Shown here: one piece after another, positions 27,669 through 37,036 of the stretch
How the letters are laid out: each line of letters begins with the position of its first letter
How positions within the stretch are numbered: the stretch's first letter is position 1
Source of the DNA: Bacillus litorisediminis
GTDB taxonomy: Bacteria; Bacillota; Bacilli; Bacillales; JC228
Direction of reading: 5' to 3'
DNA length: 64,000 bases
Assembly: GCF_022808645.1 (NCBI RefSeq)
Contig: NZ_JAKZKT010000005.1
Location: 62,001 to 126,000 of the forward strand
The notes under the pieces: generated by a model
Database searches by the model: none
What the model saw: only the letters and a program-made list of their open reading frames with translations
What the model was told of the DNA's origin: nothing
Position numbers and translations under genes: made by a program

Positions 27669-29601
27669 TCACCTTTCCCCCTCTTTTTTTCGTCTGTTTC
27701 ATAAAAATCGTAACCCCTAATGGAGGAACCGTGATTTCCATACTATATGGCTGATTGTTATAAGGCTGATTGTCTACTGCGATTGGAAGTGAATTACATT
27801 GTCCTGATCCTCCAAATGCAGGCGAATCGCTATTGAACATTTCCAAATAGCTACCGAGCGCCGGTACGCCAAGGCGATAGTTGTGATACACCCGAGATGA
27901 AAAATTACAAATAACGATACAGTAATCCCCTTTTCGTTTCCCCTTTCTCATAAATGATATGACACATTGACCGGAATCATGTGGATTGATCCATTCAAAT
28001 CCCTCCTGGTCATGATCAAGCCTCCACAAACAACTTGTTTTCCTATAAAACTGGTGGAGATTTTTGATATAATCATAGAATTGCCGATGCGGTTCATACT
28101 CAAACAAGTTCCAATCCAGCTCTGCTTCATCCTTCCATTCATCAAACTGAGCAAATTCACTGCCCATGAATAAAAGCTTCTTGCCCGGATGTGTCATGAA
28201 ATAGCCGTACAATAATCGTAAATTAGCGAATTTTTTCCAATAGTCTCCTGGCATTTTATTAAGCAAGGATCTCTTCCCATACACGACTTCATCGTGTGAA
28301 AGCGGAAGGATAAAGTTTTCAGAGAAGGCATAAAAAAATGAAAAAGTTAATAGATTATGATGGTTAGGCCGTTCATGTTCTTCGAGACACATATAGCGGA
28401 GAACATCATTCACCCAGCCCATATTCCATTTATAATTAAACCCCAGTCCCCCTGAATAAGTAGGAGCAGTTACAAGCGGCCAAGCCGTTGCTTCCTCTGC
28501 AATCATCAAACATTCTGGATAGTCCCTGAACACAACTTCATTTAATTTTTTCGTAAATGCTACGGCTTCTAAATTTTCCTCTCCGCCATTCTTGTTTTTT
28601 AAAGGTTCATGGTGATTACGGTCATGATTTAAATAAATCATGGATGATACAGCATCCACCCGAAATCCGTCCAGATGGAAAACGTCTAGCCAGAATATCG
28701 CATTAGATATAAGAAAGCTAATCACCTCAGGCTTTTTATAATCGAAACTGTAGGTCCCCCAAAGAGCCCTTTCTGCTTCACGCGGATCGATAGGTTCATA
28801 GAGCGGGGTTCCATCAAAACGGCCTAGACCATGAGCATCCTTACAAAAATGGACAGGGACCCAATCTAAAATTACTCCAACCCCTTTTTGATGGCATTGA
28901 TCGACAAAATACATAAAATCTTCAGGGGATCCAAACCTGCTTGTGACTGAATAATAACCCGTAATTTGGTAACCCCAAGATCGGTCATACGGATGTTCCA
29001 TAATAGGCATCAGTTCGATATGTGTAAAACCTGAAGAAACGACATAATCAATCAGCTCATCGGCCAGTTCACGGTATGAATAAAGCTCGCCATCCGCCTT
29101 CTTTTTCCATGTTCCGAGGTGAAGTTCATAAATAATCATCGGCTTTTTAAAATGGTCTATTTTTTTTCTTGTTTGCATCCATTTTTGATCCCGCCATTTA
29201 TATGTACCCAGCCGATGAATTTTAGAAGCCGTATTTGGCCGGACCTCAGAGGAAAATGCAAATGGGTCTGCCTTTAGTACTTTTGTATTTTCAGGAGTGA
29301 CGATTTCATATTTATAGAGTTCTCCTTCCTGTAGCCCTGGGACAAACAGCACCCATATCCCTGACTGAGGGATTCGTTCCATCTGATGATGTGACCCATC
29401 CCAGCGGTTAAAATCTCCTACCACCGCAACCCTTCTGGCATTCGGTGCCCACACTGCAAAACGAACCCCTTCCACCTCTTCATAGGTGATGAAGTGAGCT
29501 CCAAGCATGTTATATGCCTGATAAAGGGTTCCTTCATGAAAAAGGTATACGTCTAAATCACTTACAAGTTTGTTTTGAGCCTTGACGATGGTCCCTTCCA
29601 T
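27655..29601 (-). CDS. glgB: 1,4-alpha-glucan branching enzyme (GH13)
   Basis: Introduces alpha-1,6 branches into glycogen. 648 residues: an N-terminal CBM48 domain (about 25-120), a GH13 catalytic barrel with [11 protein letters not shown] (nucleophile Asp316), [10 protein letters not shown] (acid/base Glu369) and [12 protein letters not shown] (Asp437), and a C-terminal beta domain. A GGAGGTG site precedes the ATG. First gene of glgBCDA, overlapping glgC by 14 bases. The promoter was not identified with confidence; in B. subtilis the operon is sporulation-controlled by sigma-E. Confidence 0.95.
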   Translation of the reverse strand: MEGTIVKAQNKLVSDLDVYLFHEGTLYQAYNMLGAHFITYEEVEGVRFAVWAPNARRVAVVGDFNRWDGSHHQMERIPQSGIWVLFVPGLQEGELYKYEIVTPENTKVLKADPFAFSSEVRPNTASKIHRLGTYKWRDQKWMQTRKKIDHFKKPMIIYELHLGTWKKKADGELYSYRELADELIDYVVSSGFTHIELMPIMEHPYDRSWGYQITGYYSVTSRFGSPEDFMYFVDQCHQKGVGVILDWVPVHFCKDAHGLGRFDGTPLYEPIDPREAERALWGTYSFDYKKPEVISFLISNAIFWLDVFHLDGFRVDAVSSMIYLNHDRNHHEPLKNKNGGEENLEAVAFTKKLNEVVFRDYPECLMIAEEATAWPLVTAPTYSGGLGFNYKWNMGWVNDVLRYMCLEEHERPNHHNLLTFSFFYAFSENFILPLSHDEVVYGKRSLLNKMPGDYWKKFANLRLLYGYFMTHPGKKLLFMGSEFAQFDEWKDEAELDWNLFEYEPHRQFYDYIKNLHQFYRKTSCLWRLDHDQEGFEWINPHDSGQCVISFMRKGKRKGDYCIVICNFSSRVYHNYRLGVPALGSYLEMFNSDSPAFGGSGQCNSLPIAVDNQPYNNQPYSMEITVPPLGVTIFMKQTKKRGGKVNAGH

Positions 29602-29740
29602 CTTTTTTACACCTCCGTCTCGTTTCTTTCCTCATGATTTATAGTGATAAAGAAACATTCGATGCGAAAAATGCGAACCCTTCAGTGAAAAATGTCTTTT
29701 ATTGTTGAAAAATAAGCAATTTTGGGGAGTAATCGTTATA

Positions 29741-29784
29741 AAAAAAGATGTCCCAAAAGAGATCAGCTCTTTTGAGACATCTTT
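29741..29784 (-). terminator. Terminator between the GH15 gene and glgB
   Basis: A long stem, 29744-29761 with 29767-29784, nearly perfect over 18 bp. T7 follows on the minus strand. It makes the GH15 gene a separate transcription unit from glgB. Confidence 0.8.
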
Positions 29785-29799
29785 GAGTATCTATACTTA

Positions 29800-30819
29800 T
29801 TAATGAACTTTTTCACCAATCATTTTTAAAGATTCCATTTGGGTTAAAAATAAATACGCCATCGCAACCGCCCAAGCTAGCGGAGTATTGACATTTGGTT
29901 TGAACGTACCGCCTATATACAATTCTGGAATCTCCCAGTTTTCCGGGATAATCCGCATGGTTTTTTTTAGGTATTCCGCTGCTTTTTCAAACATGCCCAG
30001 CTCTAAATAACATAGACCTAACCAAGGAAAACCGAAGCACCATTCTGCTTCACTGCCTTCGTTATAATACCGATCATTAGAGTAACGAATACAGCCGTAG
30101 GTTCTTTCTAAATGTGTAGTGACATTTTCCAGGATTATTAAAGCCATTTGCCGGTCTACCACGCGATAGGGGTAAATAAGGGATAGAAGAGCCAAATCCG
30201 TTTCTTTTGTGATACTTTCACGCGGCAGAAGCTTTTGTAATGCGATTTCCCCATTTGTGATCAGCTCATCCTTAACTTCTACCAGCATTTTTATAGCTTT
30301 TAATCCGGCTACGCATGCACCAATGCTAGAGGCATGGACCTCCATATTTTCTTCCCACATGCCATTGTCTTCATCTTCCCAGTAGCGGATACACTCTAAA
30401 TAGTCGACCAATTTTTGCAGAATGACGATATCGCTTTCATCGCGAATAACTCGCTGTCCGTGACTAAAGCCTTCACCAACTCCCCAGAGAAATGCACCAA
30501 TCGCATCATTTTGAGCATGCCCCCATTCTTGGTGAAGCTCCTTTAAATCCGTTGAATAGCGAGAATGAATATACTCATATAAATAAACGGGCTTTTTGGT
30601 GCGATGAATATCAATTTTCCATTCATAGCTTTTGAATAAATCAAATAAGGCATGATAGGCTTTTTCAAACCGTTCATCTGGTCTCTTTAAAAAAGGCAGA
30701 ACCGTATAACAAACGTCCCGAATCCACACGTAATAATAATCCTGGGAAAGGCTCGCTGTATAAGTTCCGTTCGGCAGTCGCATGGAATCGAGCACCTGTA
30801 ACGCTCTATCAATATTCAT
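29800..30819 (-). CDS. Glycoside hydrolase family 15 (glucoamylase-like) protein
   Basis: A 339-residue (alpha/alpha)6-barrel protein of the GH15 type. Key segments are YYYVWIRDVCYTVL (about 28-41, the substrate-binding arginine-aspartate), EWGHAQNDAIGAFLW (about 98-112) and EAEWCFGFPWLGL (about 256-268), which probably supplies a catalytic glutamate. It is shorter than typical glucoamylases because the N-terminal beta-sandwich is absent. No signal peptide, so it is cytosolic and may release glucose from stored glycogen, which would compensate for the missing glgP. That link is inferred from its place upstream of glgBCDA. Ribosome binding site AGGAG. Confidence 0.75.
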   Translation of the reverse strand: MNIDRALQVLDSMRLPNGTYTASLSQDYYYVWIRDVCYTVLPFLKRPDERFEKAYHALFDLFKSYEWKIDIHRTKKPVYLYEYIHSRYSTDLKELHQEWGHAQNDAIGAFLWGVGEGFSHGQRVIRDESDIVILQKLVDYLECIRYWEDEDNGMWEENMEVHASSIGACVAGLKAIKMLVEVKDELITNGEIALQKLLPRESITKETDLALLSLIYPYRVVDRQMALIILENVTTHLERTYGCIRYSNDRYYNEGSEAEWCFGFPWLGLCYLELGMFEKAAEYLKKTMRIIPENWEIPELYIGGTFKPNVNTPLAWAVAMAYLFLTQMESLKMIGEKVH

Positions 30820-31224
30820 TTGACTTGCACTCCTTTAGAACTTTATTGAGCTTACTTTTTATTCTGCAAAACAGGTACTTACCTCTAATCAAAGGTAAAT
30901 CCAGCTTCTATCTATTGTTAGTATTCACAAAAATCAGTCATTTCTAAACATCAAAATACCTTTGGACAGCTTGAACTTTTTGGCAAACGCTTTCATTTCT
31001 TCTGTTCATACACTATAAGGGGGTATACTTTATCCTATGATACTCGGACGAATTTTGATAATGGGGATATTTGGTTGTATCCTTGATTTTTTCACTAAAA
31101 TTCCAACTGCAGTTGTGTTACAATACTTGCTAACGGACATACTGTCTAAAGTATATAAAGATCGATTTATTTTCACAAAATAAATAATTAGTTACAACTT
31201 CATTTATAAGGAAGGTTGAGAGCT
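30820..31224. other. Divergent intergenic region between the GH15 gene and glnS
   Basis: About 400 bases with promoters for both sides presumably inside. It holds a candidate cre site (30982-30995). A TTACAAT-type -10 box near 31117 may serve glnS. No T-box, riboswitch or small gene was recognised. Confidence 0.45.
30981..30996 (-). promoter_or_regulatory. Candidate CcpA (cre) site upstream of the GH15 gene
   Basis: Read on the minus strand, ATGAAAGCGTTTGCC matches WTGNAANCGNWNNCW except at the last base. It lies about 160 bases upstream of the GH15 start and about 230 upstream of glnS. Motif evidence only. Confidence 0.4.
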
Positions 31225-32886
31225 GTGGAACATAACACCTCAAATTTTATACGGGATATTATTATTGAAGATTTAAAGACCGGTAAACGGGATAAGGTGA
31301 TCACTCGTTTCCCTCCGGAACCAAATGGTTATTTACATATCGGACATGCCAAATCGATTATCATTAATTTTGATTTAGCAGATGAATTTAACGGGAAAAC
31401 GAATCTCCGCTTTGACGACACCAATCCATTAAAGGAAGATACGGAATTTGTTGAATCCATTAAAGAGGATGTCAAATGGCTTGGCTATGAATGGGATGGT
31501 CTGTTTTTTGCTTCCGATTATTTTGAGGAAATGTATAATCGGGCCGTCCTTCTGATTAAAAAAGGGAAAGCCTATGTCGATGACCTGACGGCTGATGAAA
31601 TTCGGGAATACCGCGGTACTTTAACAGAGCCGGGCAAAGAGAGTCCTTACCGTAATCGTTCAGTTGAGGAAAATCTTGATTTATTTGAACGGATGCGTAA
31701 AGGAGAATTTGGAAACGGTGAGAAAGTCCTAAGGGCGAAAATCGATATGAGCTCGCCAAATATTAATTTGCGGGACCCTGTGCTTTACCGGATTTCTCAT
31801 GCAACCCACCACAATACTGGGGATAAATGGTGTATTTACCCGATGTATTCCTTCGCACACCCAATTGAGGATGCCATTGAAGATGTAACTCACTCTATTT
31901 GTACACTAGAGTTTGAAGATCAGCGTCCTCTATACAATTGGGTGATTGAAGAATGTGAAATGGAGAGCAAACCGCAGCAAATCGAGTTTGGCCGATTGAA
32001 TTTAACCAATACGGTTATGAGCAAGCGCAAATTAAAGCAATTAGTAGCGGAAGGATATGTAGATGGCTGGGACGACCCGCGCATGCCTACCATTTCAGGA
32101 CTAAGAAGACGAGGATTTACTCCAGAAGCGATCCGGGCATTTGTCCGTGAATTAGGAGTATCCAAGGGTGACGGGGCAGTCGATTCCCGCATGCTCGACC
32201 ACTTTGTCAGAGAGGATTTAAAACTAAAAGTCCCTCGGACAATGGGTGTCTTGCGCCCGCTTAAAGTAGTCATCACCAATTATCCTGAAGGCCAGGTTGA
32301 AATGCTTGAAGCAGAAATTAATCCGGAAGCTCCAGAAATGGGAACAAGACAAATTCCGTTTTCCCGTGAAATTTATATTGAACAAGAAGACTTCATGGAA
32401 AATCCGCCAAGTAAGTACTTCCGTTTGTTCCCTGGCAATGAAGTGAGACTAAAGCATGCCTACTTTATTAAATGCGAAGATGTCATTAAGGACGCGGATG
32501 GAAATGTGGTTGAGATCCATTGTACCTATGACCCGGAAACAAAAAGCGGTACTGGGTTTACAGGACGAAAAGTTAAAGGCACGATTCACTGGGTGGAAGC
32601 CACGCAAGCAGTTCCTGCCGAATTCCGCCTTTATGAGCCATTGATTATAGATGAAGATGGAGAGGAAAAAGAGGATGAGGACAGCAAGAATTTCTTAGAT
32701 TATGTGAATCCAAATTCTCTGCAAATTTTAAATGGGTTTGTCGAACCAAATATGAAGGATGTCAAACCTTATGATAAATTCCAATTCTTTAGACATGGCT
32801 ATTTTAGTGTCGATCCAAAGCTCTCGACTGGAGAAAAAGCCGTTTATAACTTAATTGTGGAGCTGAAGAGTTCGTTTAAATTATAA
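31225..32886 (+). CDS. glnS: Glutaminyl-tRNA synthetase
   Basis: Charges tRNA-Gln directly with glutamine. 553 residues from the GTG at 31225, against 554 in E. coli. Class I motifs: [15 protein letters not shown] (HIGH at 38-41) and VMSKRKL (MSKRK at 265-269, close to the E. coli position). The frame is open from a TTG at 31216, but AAGGAAGG touches that codon and lies 9 bases before the GTG, so GTG is the better start. GlnRS is unusual in Bacillus, where Gln-tRNA is normally made by GluRS plus GatCAB. Confusion with GluRS is excluded by the length and the C-terminal beta-barrel anticodon domain. Confidence 0.95.
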   Translation: MEHNTSNFIRDIIIEDLKTGKRDKVITRFPPEPNGYLHIGHAKSIIINFDLADEFNGKTNLRFDDTNPLKEDTEFVESIKEDVKWLGYEWDGLFFASDYFEEMYNRAVLLIKKGKAYVDDLTADEIREYRGTLTEPGKESPYRNRSVEENLDLFERMRKGEFGNGEKVLRAKIDMSSPNINLRDPVLYRISHATHHNTGDKWCIYPMYSFAHPIEDAIEDVTHSICTLEFEDQRPLYNWVIEECEMESKPQQIEFGRLNLTNTVMSKRKLKQLVAEGYVDGWDDPRMPTISGLRRRGFTPEAIRAFVRELGVSKGDGAVDSRMLDHFVREDLKLKVPRTMGVLRPLKVVITNYPEGQVEMLEAEINPEAPEMGTRQIPFSREIYIEQEDFMENPPSKYFRLFPGNEVRLKHAYFIKCEDVIKDADGNVVEIHCTYDPETKSGTGFTGRKVKGTIHWVEATQAVPAEFRLYEPLIIDEDGEEKEDEDSKNFLDYVNPNSLQILNGFVEPNMKDVKPYDKFQFFRHGYFSVDPKLSTGEKAVYNLIVELKSSFKL

Positions 32887-32899
32887 TGTTTGATTAAGA

Positions 32900-32933
32900 A
32901 GCCCTGAACCTAATGTAAGGTTCAGGGCTTTTG
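32900..32933 (+). terminator. Terminator of glnS
   Basis: A perfect 12-bp stem (32900-32911 with 32918-32929) followed by TTTT. Confidence 0.85.
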
Positions 32934-32993
32934 GATTGATGAAATGATTAAAGTTTGCATTACGCCAGATTTGGCTGCACTTGCGCGGAATCC

Positions 32994-33626
32994 TTATTTT
33001 CTGCCAAAATCCGCTTTAATTTCGCCCCATTCTTTTGTTTCCCATTTATAAATCTTATTGGTATATGTATTCTCTTCCAGCCATTTTTCCGCACGTTTTA
33101 TTAATGACCAAATATATTGAGTTTTTTCCGAGTACTCCAGCTGGGTGTTCGCTTTTTTTCTTTTTACCCAAGAGATAGCGGTAGCAGAGTCAGAATAGAT
33201 TGTTTTGCTGCTGTTCTGTTTTTTGAGCAGTGCCAGCGCATGAACAATTGCTAGAAACTCACCAATGTTATTAGTGCCATTTTCTATTGGACCCACATGG
33301 AAAATTTGCTCTCCCGTTTTTGTATCAACCCCCTGGTACTCGAGATCGCCAGGATTTCCGCTGCAAGCCGCATCGACGGAAATACTATCGTAAATAATGT
33401 TTGCTGGAACCTGAGGATTTTTTGAGTTCGAGCTTTTTGAGGTTTTCGTTGCATATGAATTGGCCTCCCCGGCAGTAAATGCAGCTTTCGCTTCCTGTTC
33501 GGTAGAAAAGGATTTGTATTTTGCCCCTTGATAACCGTTCACTTGCTCTTTGCACTCGTCCCAGCTTGTATAAATCCCAGGATTTCTCCCAATCCAAACA
33601 ACATAATATTTTTTTGGTTTTGCCAT
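32994..33626 (-). CDS. Ribonuclease HI with N-terminal viroplasmin domain
   Basis: Degrades the RNA strand of RNA-DNA hybrids. From the ATG at 33626 (GAGGGG site 8 bases upstream) it has 210 residues; a longer frame exists but lacks such a site. Residues 3-50 (KKYYVVWIGRNPGIYTSWDEC onward) form a viroplasmin/RNase H N-terminal hybrid-binding domain. The C-terminal RNase H fold has the complete catalytic set Asp85 (SVDAACSG), Glu123 (GEFLAI), Asp146 (YSDSATA) and Asp206 (IKADF). It lies 221 bases downstream of another nuclease gene, nrnB, on the same strand. Confidence 0.88.
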   Translation of the reverse strand: MAKPKKYYVVWIGRNPGIYTSWDECKEQVNGYQGAKYKSFSTEQEAKAAFTAGEANSYATKTSKSSNSKNPQVPANIIYDSISVDAACSGNPGDLEYQGVDTKTGEQIFHVGPIENGTNNIGEFLAIVHALALLKKQNSSKTIYSDSATAISWVKRKKANTQLEYSEKTQYIWSLIKRAEKWLEENTYTNKIYKWETKEWGEIKADFGRK

Positions 33627-33800
33627 ATTGCTTGCCCCTCTATCAAAAAATTGTATTTGTATCAGACCATTCAATTTTTTACATATTCATGAATTTCCAG
33701 AAGGATTTAATACTCACATTATCCCACACCTTTGACAATCTAAAACTAGTAAAATAGTTTATTGTTTATTTTAGTGAAAAAATTATGAAACATGAGTTTA

Positions 33801-33829
33801 ACCCCTGCACAACAAAGCAGGGGTTTTTA
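33801..33829 (+). terminator. Hairpin with T-run between rnh and nrnB
   Basis: An 8-bp GC-rich stem (33801-33808 with 33817-33824) with T5 on the plus strand. No plus-strand gene ends here. On the minus strand it lies just past nrnB but without a T-run, so its role is unclear. Confidence 0.5.
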
Positions 33830-33847
33830 CATTGAAATGGTGCAGTT

Positions 33848-35047
33848 TTAAATACGTTTTAAACTCATCACGATTTCCTTCAAAAATTCAACATAATGTT
33901 CATCTCTGGCTAGCCATGCTGAGTGATTTCTTTTAACATGTCTCTCGGCAGCTTCAAAGCTCGGGAAAGTCTCTGTCAAGGGGTCCCCATTCAGTTCAAC
34001 GACCCACTCTGACTCATTTATGGAATAGATAAAGATCTGGTCTTCATTGCGATTTTCATATAAGCTGCCTTGCGGAATATTTTTGAGGTTATATTGATTC
34101 TTGAAAGCATCCTGTCTCATCGGTTCAATCGTAAAGGCAGCCTTTACGTAAAGCTCATAAGATTCTTCGTTCATCGAGCAGCCGGCTGCTTTAGCGTGCC
34201 CGCCTCCTCCAAATCGTCCGGCAACAGCTGAGACATCCACATCATCATGGATCGTTCTAAAGCTAATTTTTCTTCCGCCCATATTTAAAATGGTGATGTA
34301 ATCCAAATGACTATTTTCCTTTCCCAGCTCACTTCCGAGCTCGGAATGATAAGATTCAGCATGAACAATACCTGTACAATACTCTCCGACAAATGTTTGA
34401 ACCATTTCCCTTCTTTTTCTTCGGATATAGCGTTCAATTTTTTCCTCTTCCATATCGAGCAGCTTTTGTTCAAATTCATCATACTCAAAATGTTCACTTT
34501 CTAAGAGCCTAGATACCATTTTTTCTTCAAATTCGTCGATGGAAACCATAAAGAATAAATCATTCAAATGCTTGGCTTTGATATTGTCGTATTTTTCCCA
34601 TTCCCACGTGTCATATTGCCGCACTAATTCTACAAATTCTTCCACTGCTGCGGAAGGCTGGATTAATTCATGTTCAACCAGATATTCATACAGCAGTGAG
34701 GTGGCAGAGGTTAAACGTCCATCCTCGTATTCCACTTTCACTAATCCCCAGCTATAGTCGTTAAAATGAAGGGCCGTTTTATGGTGATCAATCAGCCTTG
34801 CCATTCCGCCTTCCGAAACATATTCATCAAGTGCCTTTGTGTTTTCTTCATTAATTGATAAATCTGTAATAATTAAGAAATCCTCTTTCTGCTTTTTGTC
34901 GTTTTTCTTTTCAAGGAATCTCTCCACCTGAAAATCCAAACCCATCACAGAATTGTAGCGGACATCGACCTGGTCACCGAACGCAATTTTTGCGACAATT
35001 CCACATCCAACCCCATCTAAATCGTTATGTGTGAATAATTTGTACAT
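33848..35047 (-). CDS. nrnB: DHH/DHHA1 phosphoesterase, NrnB-like oligoribonuclease
   Basis: A 399-residue DHH-family enzyme, the same length as B. subtilis NrnB (YngD), which degrades short oligoribonucleotides from the 3' end. Metal ligands: HNDLDGVG (Asp9, Asp11), ITDLS near 60, and LIDHHK (Asp87-His88-His89). The DHHA1 domain has RFGGGGHAKAAGC at about 280-292. It starts like NrnB (MYKLFTHNDLDGVGCGIVAK). NrnA-type enzymes and cyclic dinucleotide phosphodiesterases share the fold, but the length and start favour NrnB. Confidence 0.8.
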   Translation of the reverse strand: MYKLFTHNDLDGVGCGIVAKIAFGDQVDVRYNSVMGLDFQVERFLEKKNDKKQKEDFLIITDLSINEENTKALDEYVSEGGMARLIDHHKTALHFNDYSWGLVKVEYEDGRLTSATSLLYEYLVEHELIQPSAAVEEFVELVRQYDTWEWEKYDNIKAKHLNDLFFMVSIDEFEEKMVSRLLESEHFEYDEFEQKLLDMEEEKIERYIRRKRREMVQTFVGEYCTGIVHAESYHSELGSELGKENSHLDYITILNMGGRKISFRTIHDDVDVSAVAGRFGGGGHAKAAGCSMNEESYELYVKAAFTIEPMRQDAFKNQYNLKNIPQGSLYENRNEDQIFIYSINESEWVVELNGDPLTETFPSFEAAERHVKRNHSAWLARDEHYVEFLKEIVMSLKRI

Positions 35048-35168
35048 AGAAATCTCCTCAAAAAATGTGAATGTATAACTGCTATTTTAGTGTGTTTCAT
35101 CATTTATAAACTATACAAAACAATATAAATTCGACAAACTTCGCGGCTTGACAATCACCTGTCGGAAT

Positions 35169-35197
35169 TTGACAAAAAAGTGAAGGGGTATTATCTT
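35169..35197 (+). promoter_or_regulatory. Candidate sigma-A promoter of the peptide transporter gene
   Basis: TTGACA (35169-35174), a 17-base spacer and TATCTT (35192-35197), about 29 bases before the start codon. Confidence 0.5.
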
Positions 35198-35225
35198 AGA
35201 ATAATATAAAGGGAGGTTTAATGTA

Positions 35226-36719
35226 ATGTCTGATTATAATAAACAGAAAATTGTGGCTAGTGTGCCGCAAACAGGATTTTTCGGGCATCCGAAGGGTCTG
35301 TTTACTCTTTTCTTTACAGAATTTTGGGAGAGATTCTCCTATTATGGAATGAAAGCAATCCTCGTTTATTATCTGTACTATGAGCTTTCAAAAGGCGGAT
35401 TAGGTCTTGATGAGCCGATTGCACTTGCAATAATGTCTATTTATGGATCATTAGTATATATGTCAGGGATTATTGGCGGTTGGCTCGCTGATCGGGTGAT
35501 TGGAACGTCAAAAGCTGTTTTCTACGGTGGAATTCTGATTATGCTTGGTCATATTGCATTATCAGTTCCTGGCAGTCTCGCTTTATTTTTCGTTTCAATG
35601 GTTTTAATTGTACTAGGTACGGGATTACTTAAACCGAATGTTTCCAGCGTTGTCGGTGAAATGTATAGTGAAGAAGATGACCGGCGCGACTCAGGTTTTA
35701 GCATCTTTTACATGGGAATTAATCTTGGAGCCTTTCTTTCACCGTTAATTGTCGGAAAAGTTGGAATGGATATTAATTTCCACCTAGGTTTTGCAATCGC
35801 AGCCGTCGGTATGCTTATCGGGCTTGTTATTTTTGCAGTAACAAAGAAAAAAAATCTTGGGCTTGCTGGTACATTTGTAGCGAATCCGCTTACGCCTGCT
35901 GAACGAAAAAAGTATGGAATAATCATTGTATTAGTTATTGCGATTATTGCCATTTTATGTGCGGTAACAATACCAACTGGTATTTTAAATTTTGACAGTT
36001 TTATCACTCTTGTCGGAATTTTAGGAATTGTAATACCTACCATCTACTTTATTGTGATGTATCGCAGTCCTAAAACCACTGCTGTTGAACGCTCTCGTAT
36101 TATTGCTTATATCCCGCTCTTTATCGCATCTGTTATGTTCTGGGCAATTCAGGAACAAGGTTCAACGATTTTAGCTTTATATGCAGACAAACGGACCCAA
36201 TTGGAGTTTGCTGGGTTTACTATTAATCCTGCCTGGTTCCAATCATTGAACCCATTATTTATTATTATTTTAGCCCCTGTATTTGCATCGTTGTGGATTA
36301 AGCTCGGGAAACGTCAGCCGACGATACCGCAAAAATTTGCGTTCGGCCTATTGTTTGGCGGTCTTTCCTTCCTAGTCATTTTACTGCCAGCCTACTTTGT
36401 CGGTGCGGATTCATTAGTTAGTCCATTATGGCTTGTACTTAGCTACTTCATCGTAGTATTGGGTGAGCTTTGCTTATCGCCGGTAGGACTTTCAGCTACT
36501 ACTAAGCTTGCGCCTGCAGCCTTTTCAGCGCAAACGATGAGTCTTTGGTTCTTATCCAGTGCTGCTGCACAAGCTATTAACGCACAACTCGTTAATTTCT
36601 ACTCAGCAGAAAATGAAATGCTGTACTTCGGAATCATTGGAGGCGTATCCATCGTTCTAAGTTTCATTCTGTTCGCATTTGCGCCTAAGATCCAAACCTT
36701 TATGAAGGGTGTACGGTAA
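35226..36719 (+). CDS. Proton-dependent di/tripeptide transporter (POT/PTR2 family)
   Basis: A 497-residue membrane protein of the DtpT type, importing di- and tripeptides with protons. The N-terminal POT signature FFTEFWERFSYYGMKAILVYYL (about 29-50, including the proton-coupling ExxER) and the second family block (FYMGINLGAFLSPLIVG, about 161-177) are clear. Twelve to fourteen membrane helices. GGGAGG precedes the ATG and a candidate promoter lies just upstream. It is followed by a short tandem repeat and a shared terminator. Confidence 0.9.
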   Translation: MSDYNKQKIVASVPQTGFFGHPKGLFTLFFTEFWERFSYYGMKAILVYYLYYELSKGGLGLDEPIALAIMSIYGSLVYMSGIIGGWLADRVIGTSKAVFYGGILIMLGHIALSVPGSLALFFVSMVLIVLGTGLLKPNVSSVVGEMYSEEDDRRDSGFSIFYMGINLGAFLSPLIVGKVGMDINFHLGFAIAAVGMLIGLVIFAVTKKKNLGLAGTFVANPLTPAERKKYGIIIVLVIAIIAILCAVTIPTGILNFDSFITLVGILGIVIPTIYFIVMYRSPKTTAVERSRIIAYIPLFIASVMFWAIQEQGSTILALYADKRTQLEFAGFTINPAWFQSLNPLFIIILAPVFASLWIKLGKRQPTIPQKFAFGLLFGGLSFLVILLPAYFVGADSLVSPLWLVLSYFIVVLGELCLSPVGLSATTKLAPAAFSAQTMSLWFLSSAAAQAINAQLVNFYSAENEMLYFGIIGGVSIVLSFILFAFAPKIQTFMKGVR

Positions 36720-36780
36720 AAAATTAAGGTGTAGCTATACACGATATGGAAATTGTCGACAAGAATTGTTTTTGATGATA

Positions 36781-36932
36781 AACGGATAAAATTCGTTGAT
36801 AAATCTTCAAATTTGTTGATATACGGTCAAAATTCGTTGATAAACTTCAAATTTGTTGATATACGGTCAAAATTCGTTGATAAATCTTCAAATTTGTTGA
36901 TATGCAATCAAAATCCGTTGATAAATCTTCGA
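36781..36932. repeat. Short tandem repeat, about 41-bp unit, three and a half copies
   Basis: Copies start near 36791, 36832, 36872 and 36913 (spacing 41, 40, 41). Each unit itself looks like two related 20-base halves: ATTCGTTGATAAATCTTCAA and ATTTGTTGATATACGGTCAA. It lies between the transporter stop codon and the terminator. A frame across it has no ribosome binding site and reads only the repeat. Confidence 0.85.
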
Positions 36933-36953
36933 GATCTCCAATACTGCCTTTAA

Positions 36954-36990
36954 AAAAGAGGTGTCCTTTTAGTTGGACACCTCTTTTGCT
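36954..36990. terminator. Bidirectional terminator between the peptide transporter and ade
   Basis: A 13-bp perfect stem (36954-36966 with 36975-36987) between convergent genes, with T-runs on both strands. Confidence 0.85.
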
Positions 36991-37036
36991 TGTATCGGTA
37001 AGACTTTCGTGCTGCATATCAAAGCTTTATTAAAAC

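Noticed and set aside
31025-31215. T-box or other tRNA-sensing leader ahead of glnS
   Set aside because: No specifier-loop or T-box (TGG-containing) motif and no terminator were seen in the leader.
36753-36953. 66-codon plus-strand frame
   Set aside because: The sequence is the 41-bp repeat translated. No ribosome binding site.
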